64,000 nucleotides of DNA, from positions 62,001 through 126,000 of the forward strand of contig JADJZU010000007.1 in the NCBI GenBank assembly GCA_016715625.1, given 5' to 3'. Made by a program: the position numbers and the translations under genes. The notes below the pieces were generated by a model. The model was not told where the DNA came from. It did no database searches and saw nothing but the letters and a program-made list of their open reading frames with translations. The first letter of the stretch is position 1, and each line of letters starts with the position of its first letter. Source of the DNA: Bacteroidota bacterium (GTDB taxonomy: Bacteria; Bacteroidota; Bacteroidia; Chitinophagales; LD1). Below, in pieces: positions 31,873-41,645 of the stretch.

Positions 31873-34710
31873 ATGAAGAATTTTATCTTGTTTTTGTCTT
31901 TTTCGTTGGCTATTACTCTATCGCCTGCTCAGCAATTGAGACGTTGCGAAACAATGGAAGCCGACACATTACTCAGAGCGACACATAGCACTGAAAGTCT
32001 GGAAGATTTTGAGCTTTGGGTGCAAGCAAAAATTGCTGCCTACAAAAACTCTCCGGCCTACCTTCAAGGCAACAGAAATGTGGTCACCATTCCAATCATT
32101 TTCCACGTGATTCATAACGGTGATAATCTAGGAAGCGGTGAAAATATATCTCAGGCACAAATCAACTCGCAGATTGCTGCATTGAATGAGGATTTCCGTA
32201 AAGCTTCAGGAACGTTGGGCTACAACACTCACCCGGCTGGTGCCGATTGTGAGATAGAGTTTTGTGCTGCAGTGGTAGATCCAAGCGGAGTAGTGCTGGC
32301 AGAGCCCGGCATCGATAGAAAAAACATGGGGCAAGTGGATTGGCAGCGTAGCACTGGGGCGGCTAACGACATTGAAGCCGTGTTAAAGCCTGCGACCATT
32401 TGGGATCCGGAGCGTTACTGCAACGTATGGACTGTTCGATTTGGAGGGGCATCTTCCAGTCTTTTAGGTTATGCGCAGTTTCCCAGCAGCTCCGGTTTGC
32501 AGGGGCTCAATAACAACGGAGGCAGTGCAAACACCGATGGTGTAGTGGTAAGATTTAATGCTACCGGCCGTGTAGGAACACTCGATGCAAATTACAATAA
32601 GGGAAGAACGTTGACTCATGAACTAGGCCATTGGCTTGGTTTGCGACATATTTGGGGCGACCAAAGTTGTGGTAACGATTACTGCAACGACACGCCCACT
32701 TCCACAGATGCAAACTATGGCTGCCCCAATCAAAACACCTGCAATGACGGAGGAACCAATCCTCCGGATATGGTGCAGAACTACATGGACTACTCCGATG
32801 ATGAGTGCATGAACATTTTTACCAACGACCAGAAGACCAGAATGGTGACTGTGCTCAATAATTCGCCCAGACGCAATAATTTGATTACATCCTCAACTGT
32901 CTGCACCATACCATTCACCTTTTCATATACCGGCAAAGTAGTGGATGCGCAAACCAATCAGGGTATTCCAAACGCAAAAGTATTATTGGACGGACCTGCA
33001 GACTATACACCTACTACTGATGCCAATGGTTTTTTTACTATCAGCAACCTGCAGCAGGATAACTACTCCATTTATGCCGGCAAATGGGGCTATATCACCA
33101 ATACGCTTTCTTCGCAGGCTTTCAACCCGAACACGCCTCAGATTGTGATTGCGCTTCAGAAAGGCTATTACGATGATTTTCTTTTTGATTACTCGTGGAC
33201 CAATGTAACGACCTCTACTTCCGGCACCTGGGTACGTGGTGTGCCATCCGGCACTACCTACACAGCCAATAATGTTACCAACCAAAGTAACCCGGGGGCG
33301 GATGTAAATGGAGACTATGGTAACCTGGGTTTTGTAACCGGTAACGGTGGAGGAGCTGCTGGCGATGATGATGTGGATGGTGGCAGCACTACCCTCACCT
33401 CACCTGTAATGGACTTGACCACATATACAAACCCTGTAGCGCGATACTACAGATGGTTTTTCAACTCCGGAGGATCAGGAACTCCTAATGATTCATTGAT
33501 TATTTCGTTGGTGAATGGAACCACCGTTATTGATATAGATAAAGTGGCCACAGGCCAATCCTCTAACCAGTGGATATACAAGAGCTACCGTATTAAGGAT
33601 TATATCACCAATCCGGGCAATAACGTGTATTTCAGATGTCGCACTTTTGATAATACACCCGGCCATTTGGTGGAAGCCGGTTTAGATTTCTTCCGGGTTA
33701 TTGACTCAACGGCTACCAGCGGACAACCTCCGGTTGCGAATTTTGCCTCGAGCGCTACGCAGGTGTGTGCCGGAACACAGGTAACATTCAACGACCTATC
33801 ATCCAATTCACCCACACAGTGGACTTGGAGTTTTCCGGGCGGAAGTCCAAATTCTTCAAACGTTTCTAACCCGGTAATTTCATATAGCACACCAGGTACC
33901 TATGCTGTTACACTTGTTGCTGCTAATGCTGCCGGAAGCAATTCCAGCACACAAACAAGCTACATAACCGTGGAGCCGGTGGTAGCTGCATTTAGTCAAG
34001 ACGTACCGGGAATTTGTCCGGGCTTTAGCGTCACTTTTGCAAACGAAACGTCTTGTTCTCCTAATTCTATTCAGTGGATTTTTAACGGTGGCGATCCGGC
34101 TACTTCTACCGATAATGCACCGGTGGTTACTTATTCATCGCCCGGTTTTTATGATGTTATATTGATTGCACAGAATAGTTTCGGTAACGATACGCTCACT
34201 CAGAATTTAGCTGTTCAAGTATTTTCTTCTGCATCTATCAATACGACCACAGTAGCCGATACCAACGGTACCAATACCGGTACAGCCACAGCAGTGGTTA
34301 CGGGAGGTGTTTCACCCTACACTTATTTATGGAACGACCCGGCTCAGCAAACGACTCAAACTGCTACCGGTCTCTCCGCAGGTGTGTATAACGTGACAGT
34401 GACTGATGCCAATGGTTGCAAAAGTATCAGCAGTGCTACTGTAATGTTTGAGAATATAAGTGGTATTGCTCAGGATGCGGCACTGGGTGTTTCGGTGTAT
34501 CCAAATCCAACAAAAGGTGTATTCAATGTTAAATTGCCTGCGCAATCAAAAGCGGATATCTACAATGCTTTAGGGGAGATTATCTGGAAGTTTGAAAACA
34601 CCAACGCTACTACACACACATTGAACATGTCCGGCTATGCGTCCGGAGTTTATGCCATGAAAGTGTCAGTTGCCGAAAAGCAGTTAGTGATTAAGTTGGT
34701 AAAGGAATAA
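31873..34710 (+). CDS. Secreted M43 (pappalysin-like) zinc metalloprotease with PKD domains and T9SS signal
   Basis: The 945-residue protein has a signal peptide (ending SPAQ) and an M43 protease domain (~70-340) with the zinc site HELGHWLGLRH (249-259) and a downstream Met-turn (QNYMDYSDDECM). A carboxypeptidase-like regulatory domain (~350-430, FSYTGKVVDAQTNQGIPNAK), a beta-rich segment (~435-615) and two or more PKD-like domains (~625-800, FNDLSSNSPTQWTWSFPGG) follow. A SprB-like repeat piece (YTYLWNDPAQQTTQTATGLS) precedes a T9SS type A domain (VSVYPNPTKGVFNVKL). It should be secreted by the type IX system and cut extracellular proteins. Confidence 0.93.
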   Translation: MKNFILFLSFSLAITLSPAQQLRRCETMEADTLLRATHSTESLEDFELWVQAKIAAYKNSPAYLQGNRNVVTIPIIFHVIHNGDNLGSGENISQAQINSQIAALNEDFRKASGTLGYNTHPAGADCEIEFCAAVVDPSGVVLAEPGIDRKNMGQVDWQRSTGAANDIEAVLKPATIWDPERYCNVWTVRFGGASSSLLGYAQFPSSSGLQGLNNNGGSANTDGVVVRFNATGRVGTLDANYNKGRTLTHELGHWLGLRHIWGDQSCGNDYCNDTPTSTDANYGCPNQNTCNDGGTNPPDMVQNYMDYSDDECMNIFTNDQKTRMVTVLNNSPRRNNLITSSTVCTIPFTFSYTGKVVDAQTNQGIPNAKVLLDGPADYTPTTDANGFFTISNLQQDNYSIYAGKWGYITNTLSSQAFNPNTPQIVIALQKGYYDDFLFDYSWTNVTTSTSGTWVRGVPSGTTYTANNVTNQSNPGADVNGDYGNLGFVTGNGGGAAGDDDVDGGSTTLTSPVMDLTTYTNPVARYYRWFFNSGGSGTPNDSLIISLVNGTTVIDIDKVATGQSSNQWIYKSYRIKDYITNPGNNVYFRCRTFDNTPGHLVEAGLDFFRVIDSTATSGQPPVANFASSATQVCAGTQVTFNDLSSNSPTQWTWSFPGGSPNSSNVSNPVISYSTPGTYAVTLVAANAAGSNSSTQTSYITVEPVVAAFSQDVPGICPGFSVTFANETSCSPNSIQWIFNGGDPATSTDNAPVVTYSSPGFYDVILIAQNSFGNDTLTQNLAVQVFSSASINTTTVADTNGTNTGTATAVVTGGVSPYTYLWNDPAQQTTQTATGLSAGVYNVTVTDANGCKSISSATVMFENISGIAQDAALGVSVYPNPTKGVFNVKLPAQSKADIYNALGEIIWKFENTNATTHTLNMSGYASGVYAMKVSVAEKQLVIKLVKE

Positions 34711-34760
34711 AGCCATTCGAAGAGTATTGATTATTGTTGTGCTCATTTCACTTGCACAGC

Positions 34761-35798
34761 ATGAATTTATACCCTATAGCCAAGCAGTTGCTTTTTCAGC
34801 TTGATGCTGAAGAAGCACACCATTTTACCATTCATCAGCTACAGTTGCTGGGTAAATTTCCGCGACTGCTTTCTTTTCTTTCCGGAAAAAAAATCAGCCA
34901 TCCTTCTTTACATCGCCATATTCTGGGTTTAGATTTTCCTAACCCTGTAGGTTTGGCTGCCGGGCTCGATAAAAATGGAGATGTAATTGATGAAATGGGC
35001 CATCTGGGTTTTGGCTTTGTGGAAATTGGAACGATAACACCTCAGCCACAGCCTGGTAATGATAAACCTCGTTTGTTTCGTTTGATTAGTGATGAGGCCA
35101 TTATCAATAGGATGGGGTTCAATAATGTGGGAGCGGAGGTGGCCGCACAAAAACTGAAGCGAAGGAAAACTAACATTATTGTTGGTGCCAACATCGGTAA
35201 AAACAAAGTAACCCCTAACGAAAAAGCTATTCGTGACTATGAGTTTTGCTTTGAAAAGCTGTTTGACTATGCTGATTACTTTGTGGTGAATGTGAGTTCT
35301 CCCAATACTCCCGGCCTGCGGGCCTTGCAAGATAAAGATTCTCTTACCGCTATTCTTTCTTCTTTGCAGGACATCAACAATAGAAAGGTCAACACTAAGC
35401 CAATCCTTTTGAAAATTGCTCCGGATCTGGAAACGGAGCAGATTACGGATGTAGTAGATGTAGTGAGAAAAACTCAGATACAAGGGATAGTTGCTACCAA
35501 CACTACCATATCGCGTGAAGGGTTACATATTTCTAATCAAGAGATAGAAAAAATAGGAGCCGGAGGGCTAAGTGGTAAACCTGTAACAGCTAAATCTACT
35601 CAGGTCTTGAAATACATAGCGGCTGAGGTGCAAACGGATATTCAAAAGCCGGTTTTAATTGGTGTGGGTGGTATTATGAATACCGCAGATGCGCTGGAAA
35701 AATTCAATGCCGGTGCCGATTTAGTTCAATTGTATACCGGTTTTATATATAACGGACCAGAACTGATTCAATCCATCAATCGCGCCTTACTGAAGTAA
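34761..35798 (+). CDS. pyrD: Dihydroorotate dehydrogenase (quinone), class 2
   Basis: The 345-residue FMN enzyme oxidises dihydroorotate to orotate with quinone in pyrimidine synthesis. Motifs are LGLDFPNPVGLAAGLDKNGD, NRMGFNNVG, VVNVSSPNTPGLRALQ (the catalytic Ser of class 2) and VGVGGIMNTADALE. The N-terminal helix (LYPIAKQLLFQLDAEEAHHF) is the membrane-docking extension of class 2 enzymes. ATG at 34761 is chosen over an upstream TTG at 34734, because it begins that helix. Confidence 0.96.
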   Translation: MNLYPIAKQLLFQLDAEEAHHFTIHQLQLLGKFPRLLSFLSGKKISHPSLHRHILGLDFPNPVGLAAGLDKNGDVIDEMGHLGFGFVEIGTITPQPQPGNDKPRLFRLISDEAIINRMGFNNVGAEVAAQKLKRRKTNIIVGANIGKNKVTPNEKAIRDYEFCFEKLFDYADYFVVNVSSPNTPGLRALQDKDSLTAILSSLQDINNRKVNTKPILLKIAPDLETEQITDVVDVVRKTQIQGIVATNTTISREGLHISNQEIEKIGAGGLSGKPVTAKSTQVLKYIAAEVQTDIQKPVLIGVGGIMNTADALEKFNAGADLVQLYTGFIYNGPELIQSINRALLK

Positions 35799-35873
35799 AA
35801 ATTGCAGTAAAAAAAACTCCATCATTCTACGCTGTGTCTTGCAATTGTGTTCACTAGGAATATATTTGCCCCC

Positions 35874-35967
<94 letters not shown>

Positions 35968-35994
35968 AAACGCATAAATTGCAGTTTTTAATTT

Positions 35995-36028
35995 AAGCTC
36001 TGCCAAATCTGGTGGAGCTTCTTTTTTT
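35995..36028 (+). terminator. Rho-independent terminator after tRNA-Ser
   Basis: A 10-bp stem (aagctctgcc / ggtggagctt, two wobble pairs) with a 6-base loop is followed by seven T. The distance from the tRNA end is about 30 bases. Confidence 0.8.
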
Positions 36029-36107
36029 AGAATTCTGGTAGGAGAGTTTTTCTTTTAATTAGTGCACGATTTGTATATCGCGCAGAAGCGATTGGATGGA
36101 GAACTAA

Positions 36108-36638
36108 TCAGCTCAAGGAGTTGATTTCTTTTAATAGCCAGTCTACCAACATAGAGTTGGGCGATTGGTCCGTTTTTGATTGAAGTAAGCTGCTTATCTC
36201 TTCTTGTAGTTTATTTAAATCCTTTTTGGTGTTATTGCTCCTGCTTTGTAGGATGGTATAAAACTTCCGAAAGGTTGAAACGATGGGCTTGCTGATTTGT
36301 GTTTGTAGATTTTTATCTCTATTCAATTCATAATTCACCGCCTGATCCAGATTAATGGATTCGCGTAAAGCCAAGTCAAATTTCCCCTCTAAGTAGTAAA
36401 CAGCTGATAATACCAACCGCATAAAGTAATAAAACTCACTTCCATCCTTTTTGCTGTCGAGGTTTACATACTGTTCGGCAGCCGTAGCATTGCGAGCATA
36501 AAGATTTAACACGGCCAGCAAAAACGGAGCGCGACTCGCTAACACTTTACTGTTCAGCATCAATTCTGCATTACTTGTTGCCAGTTGCTCAGCAGTTTTA
36601 AAATCGCCCTGACGCATAAGGGACATGATGTAATTCAA
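36108..36638 (-). CDS. C-terminal fragment of TPR-like helical protein (after frameshift)
   Basis: The 176-residue fragment (start NYIMSLMRQGDFKTAEQLA) continues the protein encoded at 36598-37554. The in-frame text before its first ATG is PVQETLILNYIM, which joins the upstream frame somewhere between about 36640 and 36680, near ccgggaaacc. It is all-alpha with repeated YFMRLVLSAVYYLEGKFDLAL-like TPR-type helices. No function is recognised. Confidence 0.65.
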   Translation of the reverse strand: MNYIMSLMRQGDFKTAEQLATSNAELMLNSKVLASRAPFLLAVLNLYARNATAAEQYVNLDSKKDGSEFYYFMRLVLSAVYYLEGKFDLALRESINLDQAVNYELNRDKNLQTQISKPIVSTFRKFYTILQSRSNNTKKDLNKLQEEISSLLQSKTDQSPNSMLVDWLLKEINSLS

Positions 36639-37554
36639 AATAAGCGTCTCTTGTACCGGACCGGGAAACCTGATTGAAGTATGTATAGGCTTTTTGATAG
36701 TAGCTCACAGATTCCTTAAAATGCATGAGCAGGTAATACTCCTGAGCCAGATTTATGAGGAAACGACATAAAGCTTCTTCCGGGGCAGGCTCATATTTTC
36801 GAACAATCGGTTCATTAGCAAGAATAGCCTGCAGGAGTCCAATCTTTTCATCCCCTCTTGCAAAATTTATCTTGGCTCTTTGGCTTAAATACTGTGCGTA
36901 TAAGTCCGTTTTTTCTAGTTCAGCCAGGCTTACATTTTCCAAGGCTGCGCTGGAATCCGGCAGTTGTTTGTAGGCAGAGATAATGCGCTCGGAGAGTTTT
37001 AGTCGGATTTCTTCTTTGCGGATGCTTCGTAAAAATTGAGTTTGCAGTAAACCGAGTCTTTGTTGCGATAGTTCGGCCATTAACTCTGCATGCGTGAGTG
37101 ACTGAGGCTTTGCGGTCAGATAATAAGTCAGGTTCAAATCGCTTAATCGCACGAGCAAATCAATGTCATCCTGTTGAATTGCTTTTTTCCACGCAGTGTG
37201 ATATTCCTCTTCAAAAAGCTCGAAGGCTTTTAACCGGAGCAAGTCATGTAGGAAAAGAGCAACATCAGTTTTTGTATCGGCTGATAAGTTGCTAAGCATT
37301 TGTTCCTGCAGCCAATCGTACAGCAAGCGGTATTCATTGCGGAGCAGATAGTCGGAGCTTTTGGCGTATTTTTTTCCAAAAACAGTTTTGAAAACATCTT
37401 CTGGTCGGGGTTCATCTTCTTTTTTACTTTTAACGAGCGCTGCAAAGAGTTTTTGCATGGTATCCCGCTTGTGCGTTTTTATGTTTTTTGCAAGCAGTGC
37501 GGTTTCCTTTTCAGGTAAATGTTGAACCAGAGAAAATAGTTTACTGTGTTTCAT
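36598..37554 (-). CDS. TPR-like all-helical protein of unknown function, N-terminal part (frameshifted)
   Basis: The 318-residue part has no signal peptide, is nearly all alpha-helical, and holds TPR-like pairs (YFKQAYTYF-like YQKAYTYFNQ near its end). With the fragment at 36108 it would make about 480 residues, similar in size, helical content and N-terminal pattern (short N-terminal helix, E/K-rich, then ~490 residues of helices) to the gene at 58298-59788. The two may be distant paralogues. Its last residues (DAYFELHHVPYASGRF) are read out of frame. Confidence 0.65.
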   Translation of the reverse strand: MKHSKLFSLVQHLPEKETALLAKNIKTHKRDTMQKLFAALVKSKKEDEPRPEDVFKTVFGKKYAKSSDYLLRNEYRLLYDWLQEQMLSNLSADTKTDVALFLHDLLRLKAFELFEEEYHTAWKKAIQQDDIDLLVRLSDLNLTYYLTAKPQSLTHAELMAELSQQRLGLLQTQFLRSIRKEEIRLKLSERIISAYKQLPDSSAALENVSLAELEKTDLYAQYLSQRAKINFARGDEKIGLLQAILANEPIVRKYEPAPEEALCRFLINLAQEYYLLMHFKESVSYYQKAYTYFNQVSRSGTRDAYFELHHVPYASGRF

Positions 37555-37666
37555 GCCAAGCGTTAGCCAATACCTCTCTAAAGTATGTTTTTATCACAAA
37601 CGCTAAAATTTCAATTTGCTATTACTCGCCCTCATCCACACATTTGTATCACAAAACAAAATTCAT

Positions 37667-38884
37667 ATGACAACTAAAATTCATTCCGGTAACTCTCTTT
37701 TATCAGCAGCTTTTGTATTGTTCATGACCGTTTTTTTATCGGCCTGTCGACCCGATAATTCTTCTATCCCTACGATTAGTTGCGATGACGTGGTGAGTGA
37801 GACCACTTGGACCGACCGGGGCGATGGCGTAGATTATGTAGTTAACTGTGTTATTTCGGTTAATGCCAAACTGACGATTGAACCGGGTGTCACTATTCAG
37901 TTTGGTCCCGGTGCAGGAATCTTAATAGAAACCTCCGGTTCTTTGAGTGCGATGGGCACCGCTTCGAGCCCCATAGTATTTAAAAGCGAAAATGATGTAA
38001 CAGGTGTTTGGAAAGGGCTCTACTTCAAAAGCAATAATGTGCTGAATGAGTTGAATTACTGTACGGTCTCCAATGCGGGGGCTTCCAGCTTTGATGGTAA
38101 CATTACCAAGTTGGCTAATGTAAGAGTGGCTTTAAGTGCTAAACTGAAACTGCAAAACTCTACCATCTCTAAAAGTGCAAAGGATGGGTTGCTCGTAGAC
38201 GGCTTAGATTCGGATGAGTTGAATCCAATCACACAATTCAGTAATAACACATTTAGCGGAAATCAAAATTTTCCCATCTCTGCGCTGGGTAGCATTGCTC
38301 ATGTTTTAGATGGCACTGTTTCCACGTTCACGGGCAATACTTACAACAAAGTGTTGTTGCGTGGTGGTCGTTTGTTTGGAACCCACATCTGGAAAAAAAT
38401 GAATGTTCCTTACTTAGTGCAGTCCATTGTTTCTGTGGGCTATTATACCGACAATGGTAATCTGACGATTGAACCCGGGGTAACTGTTCAGTTTGCTGCA
38501 GATGCAGGTCTTTGCACAGGAGACTACTCCACCGGCTCTTGGCTTAAAGCGAACGGCACCCTGGGTGAACGTATCACCTTCGCAGGCGAAACAAGTTCAT
38601 CGGGAGCTTGGAAAGGAATAGCATTTCAGAGCCTAAGCGCCAACAATCAAATTTCATATGCGGATATTAGCGATGGTGGCTCATCGTCTTATACAGGCGC
38701 TACTCAAAAGAGGGCCAACTTACATGGAGGTGCATGGAGTGCTGGCACTTTTACAATTGCTAACAGCACCGTTACAAACAGCGAAGCATGGGGCATTTGG
38801 GTAACATTGGGTTCTCCGGCTATTAGTGTTCCGGGTTCTGTTACCTATAGCGGAAATGTGAGTGGTAATTATTACTCCGAATAG
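37667..38884 (+). CDS. Lipoprotein with duplicated beta-helix-like halves
   Basis: The 405-residue product has a signal peptide with lipobox (FLSAC, Cys about residue 26). Two homologous halves follow, each with LTIEPGVT(I/V)QF, then a W-K-G step (GVWKGLYF; GAWKGIAF) and Ser/Asn/Thr-rich turns as in right-handed beta-helices or pectate-lyase-like folds. The halves begin at about nucleotides 37873 and 38464. It is probably surface-exposed and may bind carbohydrate or a partner protein. ATG at 37667 is chosen because it begins the signal peptide. It precedes the Rhs genes by 48 bases and may be co-transcribed. Confidence 0.75.
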   Translation: MTTKIHSGNSLLSAAFVLFMTVFLSACRPDNSSIPTISCDDVVSETTWTDRGDGVDYVVNCVISVNAKLTIEPGVTIQFGPGAGILIETSGSLSAMGTASSPIVFKSENDVTGVWKGLYFKSNNVLNELNYCTVSNAGASSFDGNITKLANVRVALSAKLKLQNSTISKSAKDGLLVDGLDSDELNPITQFSNNTFSGNQNFPISALGSIAHVLDGTVSTFTGNTYNKVLLRGGRLFGTHIWKKMNVPYLVQSIVSVGYYTDNGNLTIEPGVTVQFAADAGLCTGDYSTGSWLKANGTLGERITFAGETSSSGAWKGIAFQSLSANNQISYADISDGGSSSYTGATQKRANLHGGAWSAGTFTIANSTVTNSEAWGIWVTLGSPAISVPGSVTYSGNVSGNYYSE

Positions 38885-38932
38885 ATGGGTTGTTGAATCC
38901 CATTTCGAAGTGATTGTATTTAAACGTAAGCT

Positions 38933-40072
38933 ATGAGAAGTGTAAGAATGCTGACTCTCTGTTGGATGGGATTCATTTCCATTTTGGCAACAGCGCAAAG
39001 TGTGCAAATTTCTATCATCCCCGGCAGTGAATACACCATGGCCAGACGAGATGAGTGGAAGTTGGTTGTAAACAATACCGGCAATCAAATACTGAATGTT
39101 TTTTTTAGAGGGGTGGCTACCGAAGCACAGCGCGGAAAAGTTTATGAAGCCTTGTCAAAAGCGAGACCTATTCCTCCCGGGCTATCAACCTTCAGTACCA
39201 ACTATTATGTAGGTCTCGACCCATTCAATACATTATACGAAGACCAGAGTTTACGACAATACGCGATACAAACCAACGGCCTTCCGGCAGGCGATTACGA
39301 AATTTGTATCACCGCATATCTGGCCTCTGACTCCAGCGAAATTGGCAGTAATTGTTACAGCTTTTCGGCCGATTATTTTACTCCGCCCATCCTTATTGCT
39401 CCAGATAACAATGACACTGTATGTGAACCATATCCTTATTTCAGCTGGTTGCCACCGGTCCCCAATAGCGGTCAGAATTTTGCATACACGCTTACACTTT
39501 ACGAATTGCAAAACATGCAAACTGTTTTGAGTTCCGTGCAAACTAATCCTGCTTATTACGAACGAAAAGGGATTCCTACAACCATTGCACAATACGGTAT
39601 TAATGCCCGTAATTTGCGCCCGGGATACCGTTATGCCTGGAAAGTTTCTGCGGAAGTAAATAACCAAACAGTAGCCACCAGCGAGGTGTGGAGTTTTGTT
39701 TACTGCGACAGCAAAAGGGCAACAACGGCTGACACAGTTTCTAAAAAGAAAGAGGTGAAAAATTTGCCCAAGCCCGGCATTCCGTATCTGGAAACCACTA
39801 CTGCCGTGAACAACAATTTTTCTACGCTTGACCGAGGCTTGCTGAGTTTTTTATATGTGCATAGCAGTAAAACACCCACGGTGGGCATGCGCATACTTGA
39901 CATGAAGGGCAACATGGTATTCAGCAAACTACTGGAGGTAAGTTTCGGCAACAATTACTTCAGCGCACCGCTAACCGATTACAAGGTAATTCAAGCAGCA
40001 GAACTGTATGAATTGCAAATAGTGGATATGAACGGTGCTATTAAAAAACTTCGCTTCAAAGTAAAACAGTAG
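38933..40072 (+). CDS. Secreted Rhs-locus partner protein with FN3-like module
   Basis: The 379-residue product has a signal peptide (ending ATAQ). The N-terminal ~130 residues form a beta-rich module ending GLPAGDYEICITAYLAS with paired Cys. The same pattern (LPPGRYEFCTAAKLFSN) occurs in the 889-residue barrel protein at 54397. A FN3-like domain (YPYFSWLPPVPNSGQNF to VWSFVYCDS) follows. The last ~90 residues are another beta domain. It ends one base before the SpvB-like gene at 40074, so they are surely co-transcribed. I infer that it binds the Rhs proteins or the outer-membrane barrel. Confidence 0.75.
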   Translation: MRSVRMLTLCWMGFISILATAQSVQISIIPGSEYTMARRDEWKLVVNNTGNQILNVFFRGVATEAQRGKVYEALSKARPIPPGLSTFSTNYYVGLDPFNTLYEDQSLRQYAIQTNGLPAGDYEICITAYLASDSSEIGSNCYSFSADYFTPPILIAPDNNDTVCEPYPYFSWLPPVPNSGQNFAYTLTLYELQNMQTVLSSVQTNPAYYERKGIPTTIAQYGINARNLRPGYRYAWKVSAEVNNQTVATSEVWSFVYCDSKRATTADTVSKKKEVKNLPKPGIPYLETTTAVNNNFSTLDRGLLSFLYVHSSKTPTVGMRILDMKGNMVFSKLLEVSFGNNYFSAPLTDYKVIQAAELYELQIVDMNGAIKKLRFKVKQ

Positions 40073-40073
40073 G

Positions 40074-41645
40074 ATGATAAATAAACTTAGAAGACACAAA
40101 AAAACCTTAGCCATCGCATTGGCAGTATTGCAGCTGATTCCTGTTTTCATGCCGCTAAACACATATGCGCTTACCGGTGGTCCATCGGTGCCTGAGGTGC
40201 AGCAGTTTAGTCCGGCAGAGAACACTGAGATGGTTAATCTTTTTACCGGTGATTTCAGCTATCAGATTCCGCTGATGGATGTGGGCGGCTATCCTCTTAC
40301 ACTCAGTTACAGCAGCAATGTGGGCATGGAAAGTGAGGCAAGTATGGTAGGCCTTGGCTGGAACATAAACACCGGAAGTATTTCGCGCGATGTGCGTGGC
40401 TTGCCCGATGATTTGTGTGGTGATGCTATACAAGTAACCAAGTCGGCTCTGCCTAAAGTAAGTACTTCATTTGGTGCGGCTTTCGACATGGAGTTTACTG
40501 GTTTTGAAGCGAGTGATGTAGCAGAAGGGGCAACCGAAGCGGCAGCTGATGGAGACATTAGTGTTGGCGCATCATCAAAATTTGAGTTGGAGTATAGTAA
40601 CTACGAAGGATGGAGCGCGGGGCTTTCGAACGGGTTAAAACTGAAAGGCAGTAATAGCAGTGGTTTTAAAACGGAAGGAGCATTGGGAGTAGGGTTTGCA
40701 TCCAACAGTAGTAAAGGATCTACCATCAATACTTCAGCAAGCATTGGTTTTGAAAAAGACATAGCTGACCACCAAACATTAAACGGAGGTATTGGTTATG
40801 CGCTGGCTGTGGACTCACGCACAGGTATTAAGAAAAACAGTTTTAGTGCTGAGATTGGGTACAAGAACAGAAGTTTGTTTGGCCGCAACGGCACCTTTAT
40901 GATGAATGATGTAGGAATTAAGAACGGCAAATTTTCGGGCGGAGGTAATTTTAGCATAGGTTACAGTTCGCCCAGTATGAATCCTACTATTGACTGGCCT
41001 ATGTTTGAAGACGGCTTTGGCGGACAGTTTAAACTGGGAGCCGAGCTGGGAGGAGTGGTTACACTTTCGGGCGAAGCTGAGTTTTCATACTCCAGTTCAC
41101 GCTATGCAAAAAACTACGATGAGTTGCCGGCTTTTGGATACATATATGCACACAAAGGCCGCAATGGGCGAGAAGTGATGGACGTGCAACGAGATAAGGG
41201 TGGCTCGTTCAGCAAAGAAATACCTAACCTGCCCATGGCACAGTTTGCACACGACCTTTATAATGTAAATGTGCAGGGCATTCAATCTTCGTTTCGCCCT
41301 TTCAGAGGCGATGCAGGCACCTTGTATGACCCGGCCGCAAGTTCAACTTGCGTGAAAGGAGAACTTGGCGGAGATGCCGGCCCCGGTGATTTGGTAAAAG
41401 TGGGAGTAAATATTAAAGTGCCCATTAAATACGGGCAGTCAAATAAATGGCAGGAAGGGAATGCATTCAATAGTTTAAGTTTTAAAGAACAGGTGGACGG
41501 CAATCCCTTATACGAACCGGTATATTTCAAAGCATGGGCGAGGCTACCGCTATGGCTAACGATACTTTGTTTAATACCATTCGAGGCTTTTCTGCTGTGG
41601 CTCCATCGGTGGACGAACATGGCAATACCAGTATTCAACTCTTAA
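40074..41645 (+). CDS. SpvB/TcB-like Rhs-family giant protein, segment 1 (before frameshift)
   Basis: The product starts with a signal peptide (hydrophobic ~12-30, ending TYAL) and continues PEVQQFSPAENTEMVNLFTGDFSYQIPLMDVGG, LTLSYSSNVGMESEASMVGLGWNI and RDVRGLPDD. This is the typical beginning of large Bacteroidota Rhs/SpvB-type proteins. About 485 residues are in the right frame; after VYFKA (about 41533) the frame is lost. One missing A in GCAATG would connect it to segment 2. The full protein would be about 2225 residues (40074-46747). Confidence 0.85.
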   Translation: MINKLRRHKKTLAIALAVLQLIPVFMPLNTYALTGGPSVPEVQQFSPAENTEMVNLFTGDFSYQIPLMDVGGYPLTLSYSSNVGMESEASMVGLGWNINTGSISRDVRGLPDDLCGDAIQVTKSALPKVSTSFGAAFDMEFTGFEASDVAEGATEAAADGDISVGASSKFELEYSNYEGWSAGLSNGLKLKGSNSSGFKTEGALGVGFASNSSKGSTINTSASIGFEKDIADHQTLNGGIGYALAVDSRTGIKKNSFSAEIGYKNRSLFGRNGTFMMNDVGIKNGKFSGGGNFSIGYSSPSMNPTIDWPMFEDGFGGQFKLGAELGGVVTLSGEAEFSYSSSRYAKNYDELPAFGYIYAHKGRNGREVMDVQRDKGGSFSKEIPNLPMAQFAHDLYNVNVQGIQSSFRPFRGDAGTLYDPAASSTCVKGELGGDAGPGDLVKVGVNIKVPIKYGQSNKWQEGNAFNSLSFKEQVDGNPLYEPVYFKAWARLPLWLTILCLIPFEAFLLWLHRWTNMAIPVFNS

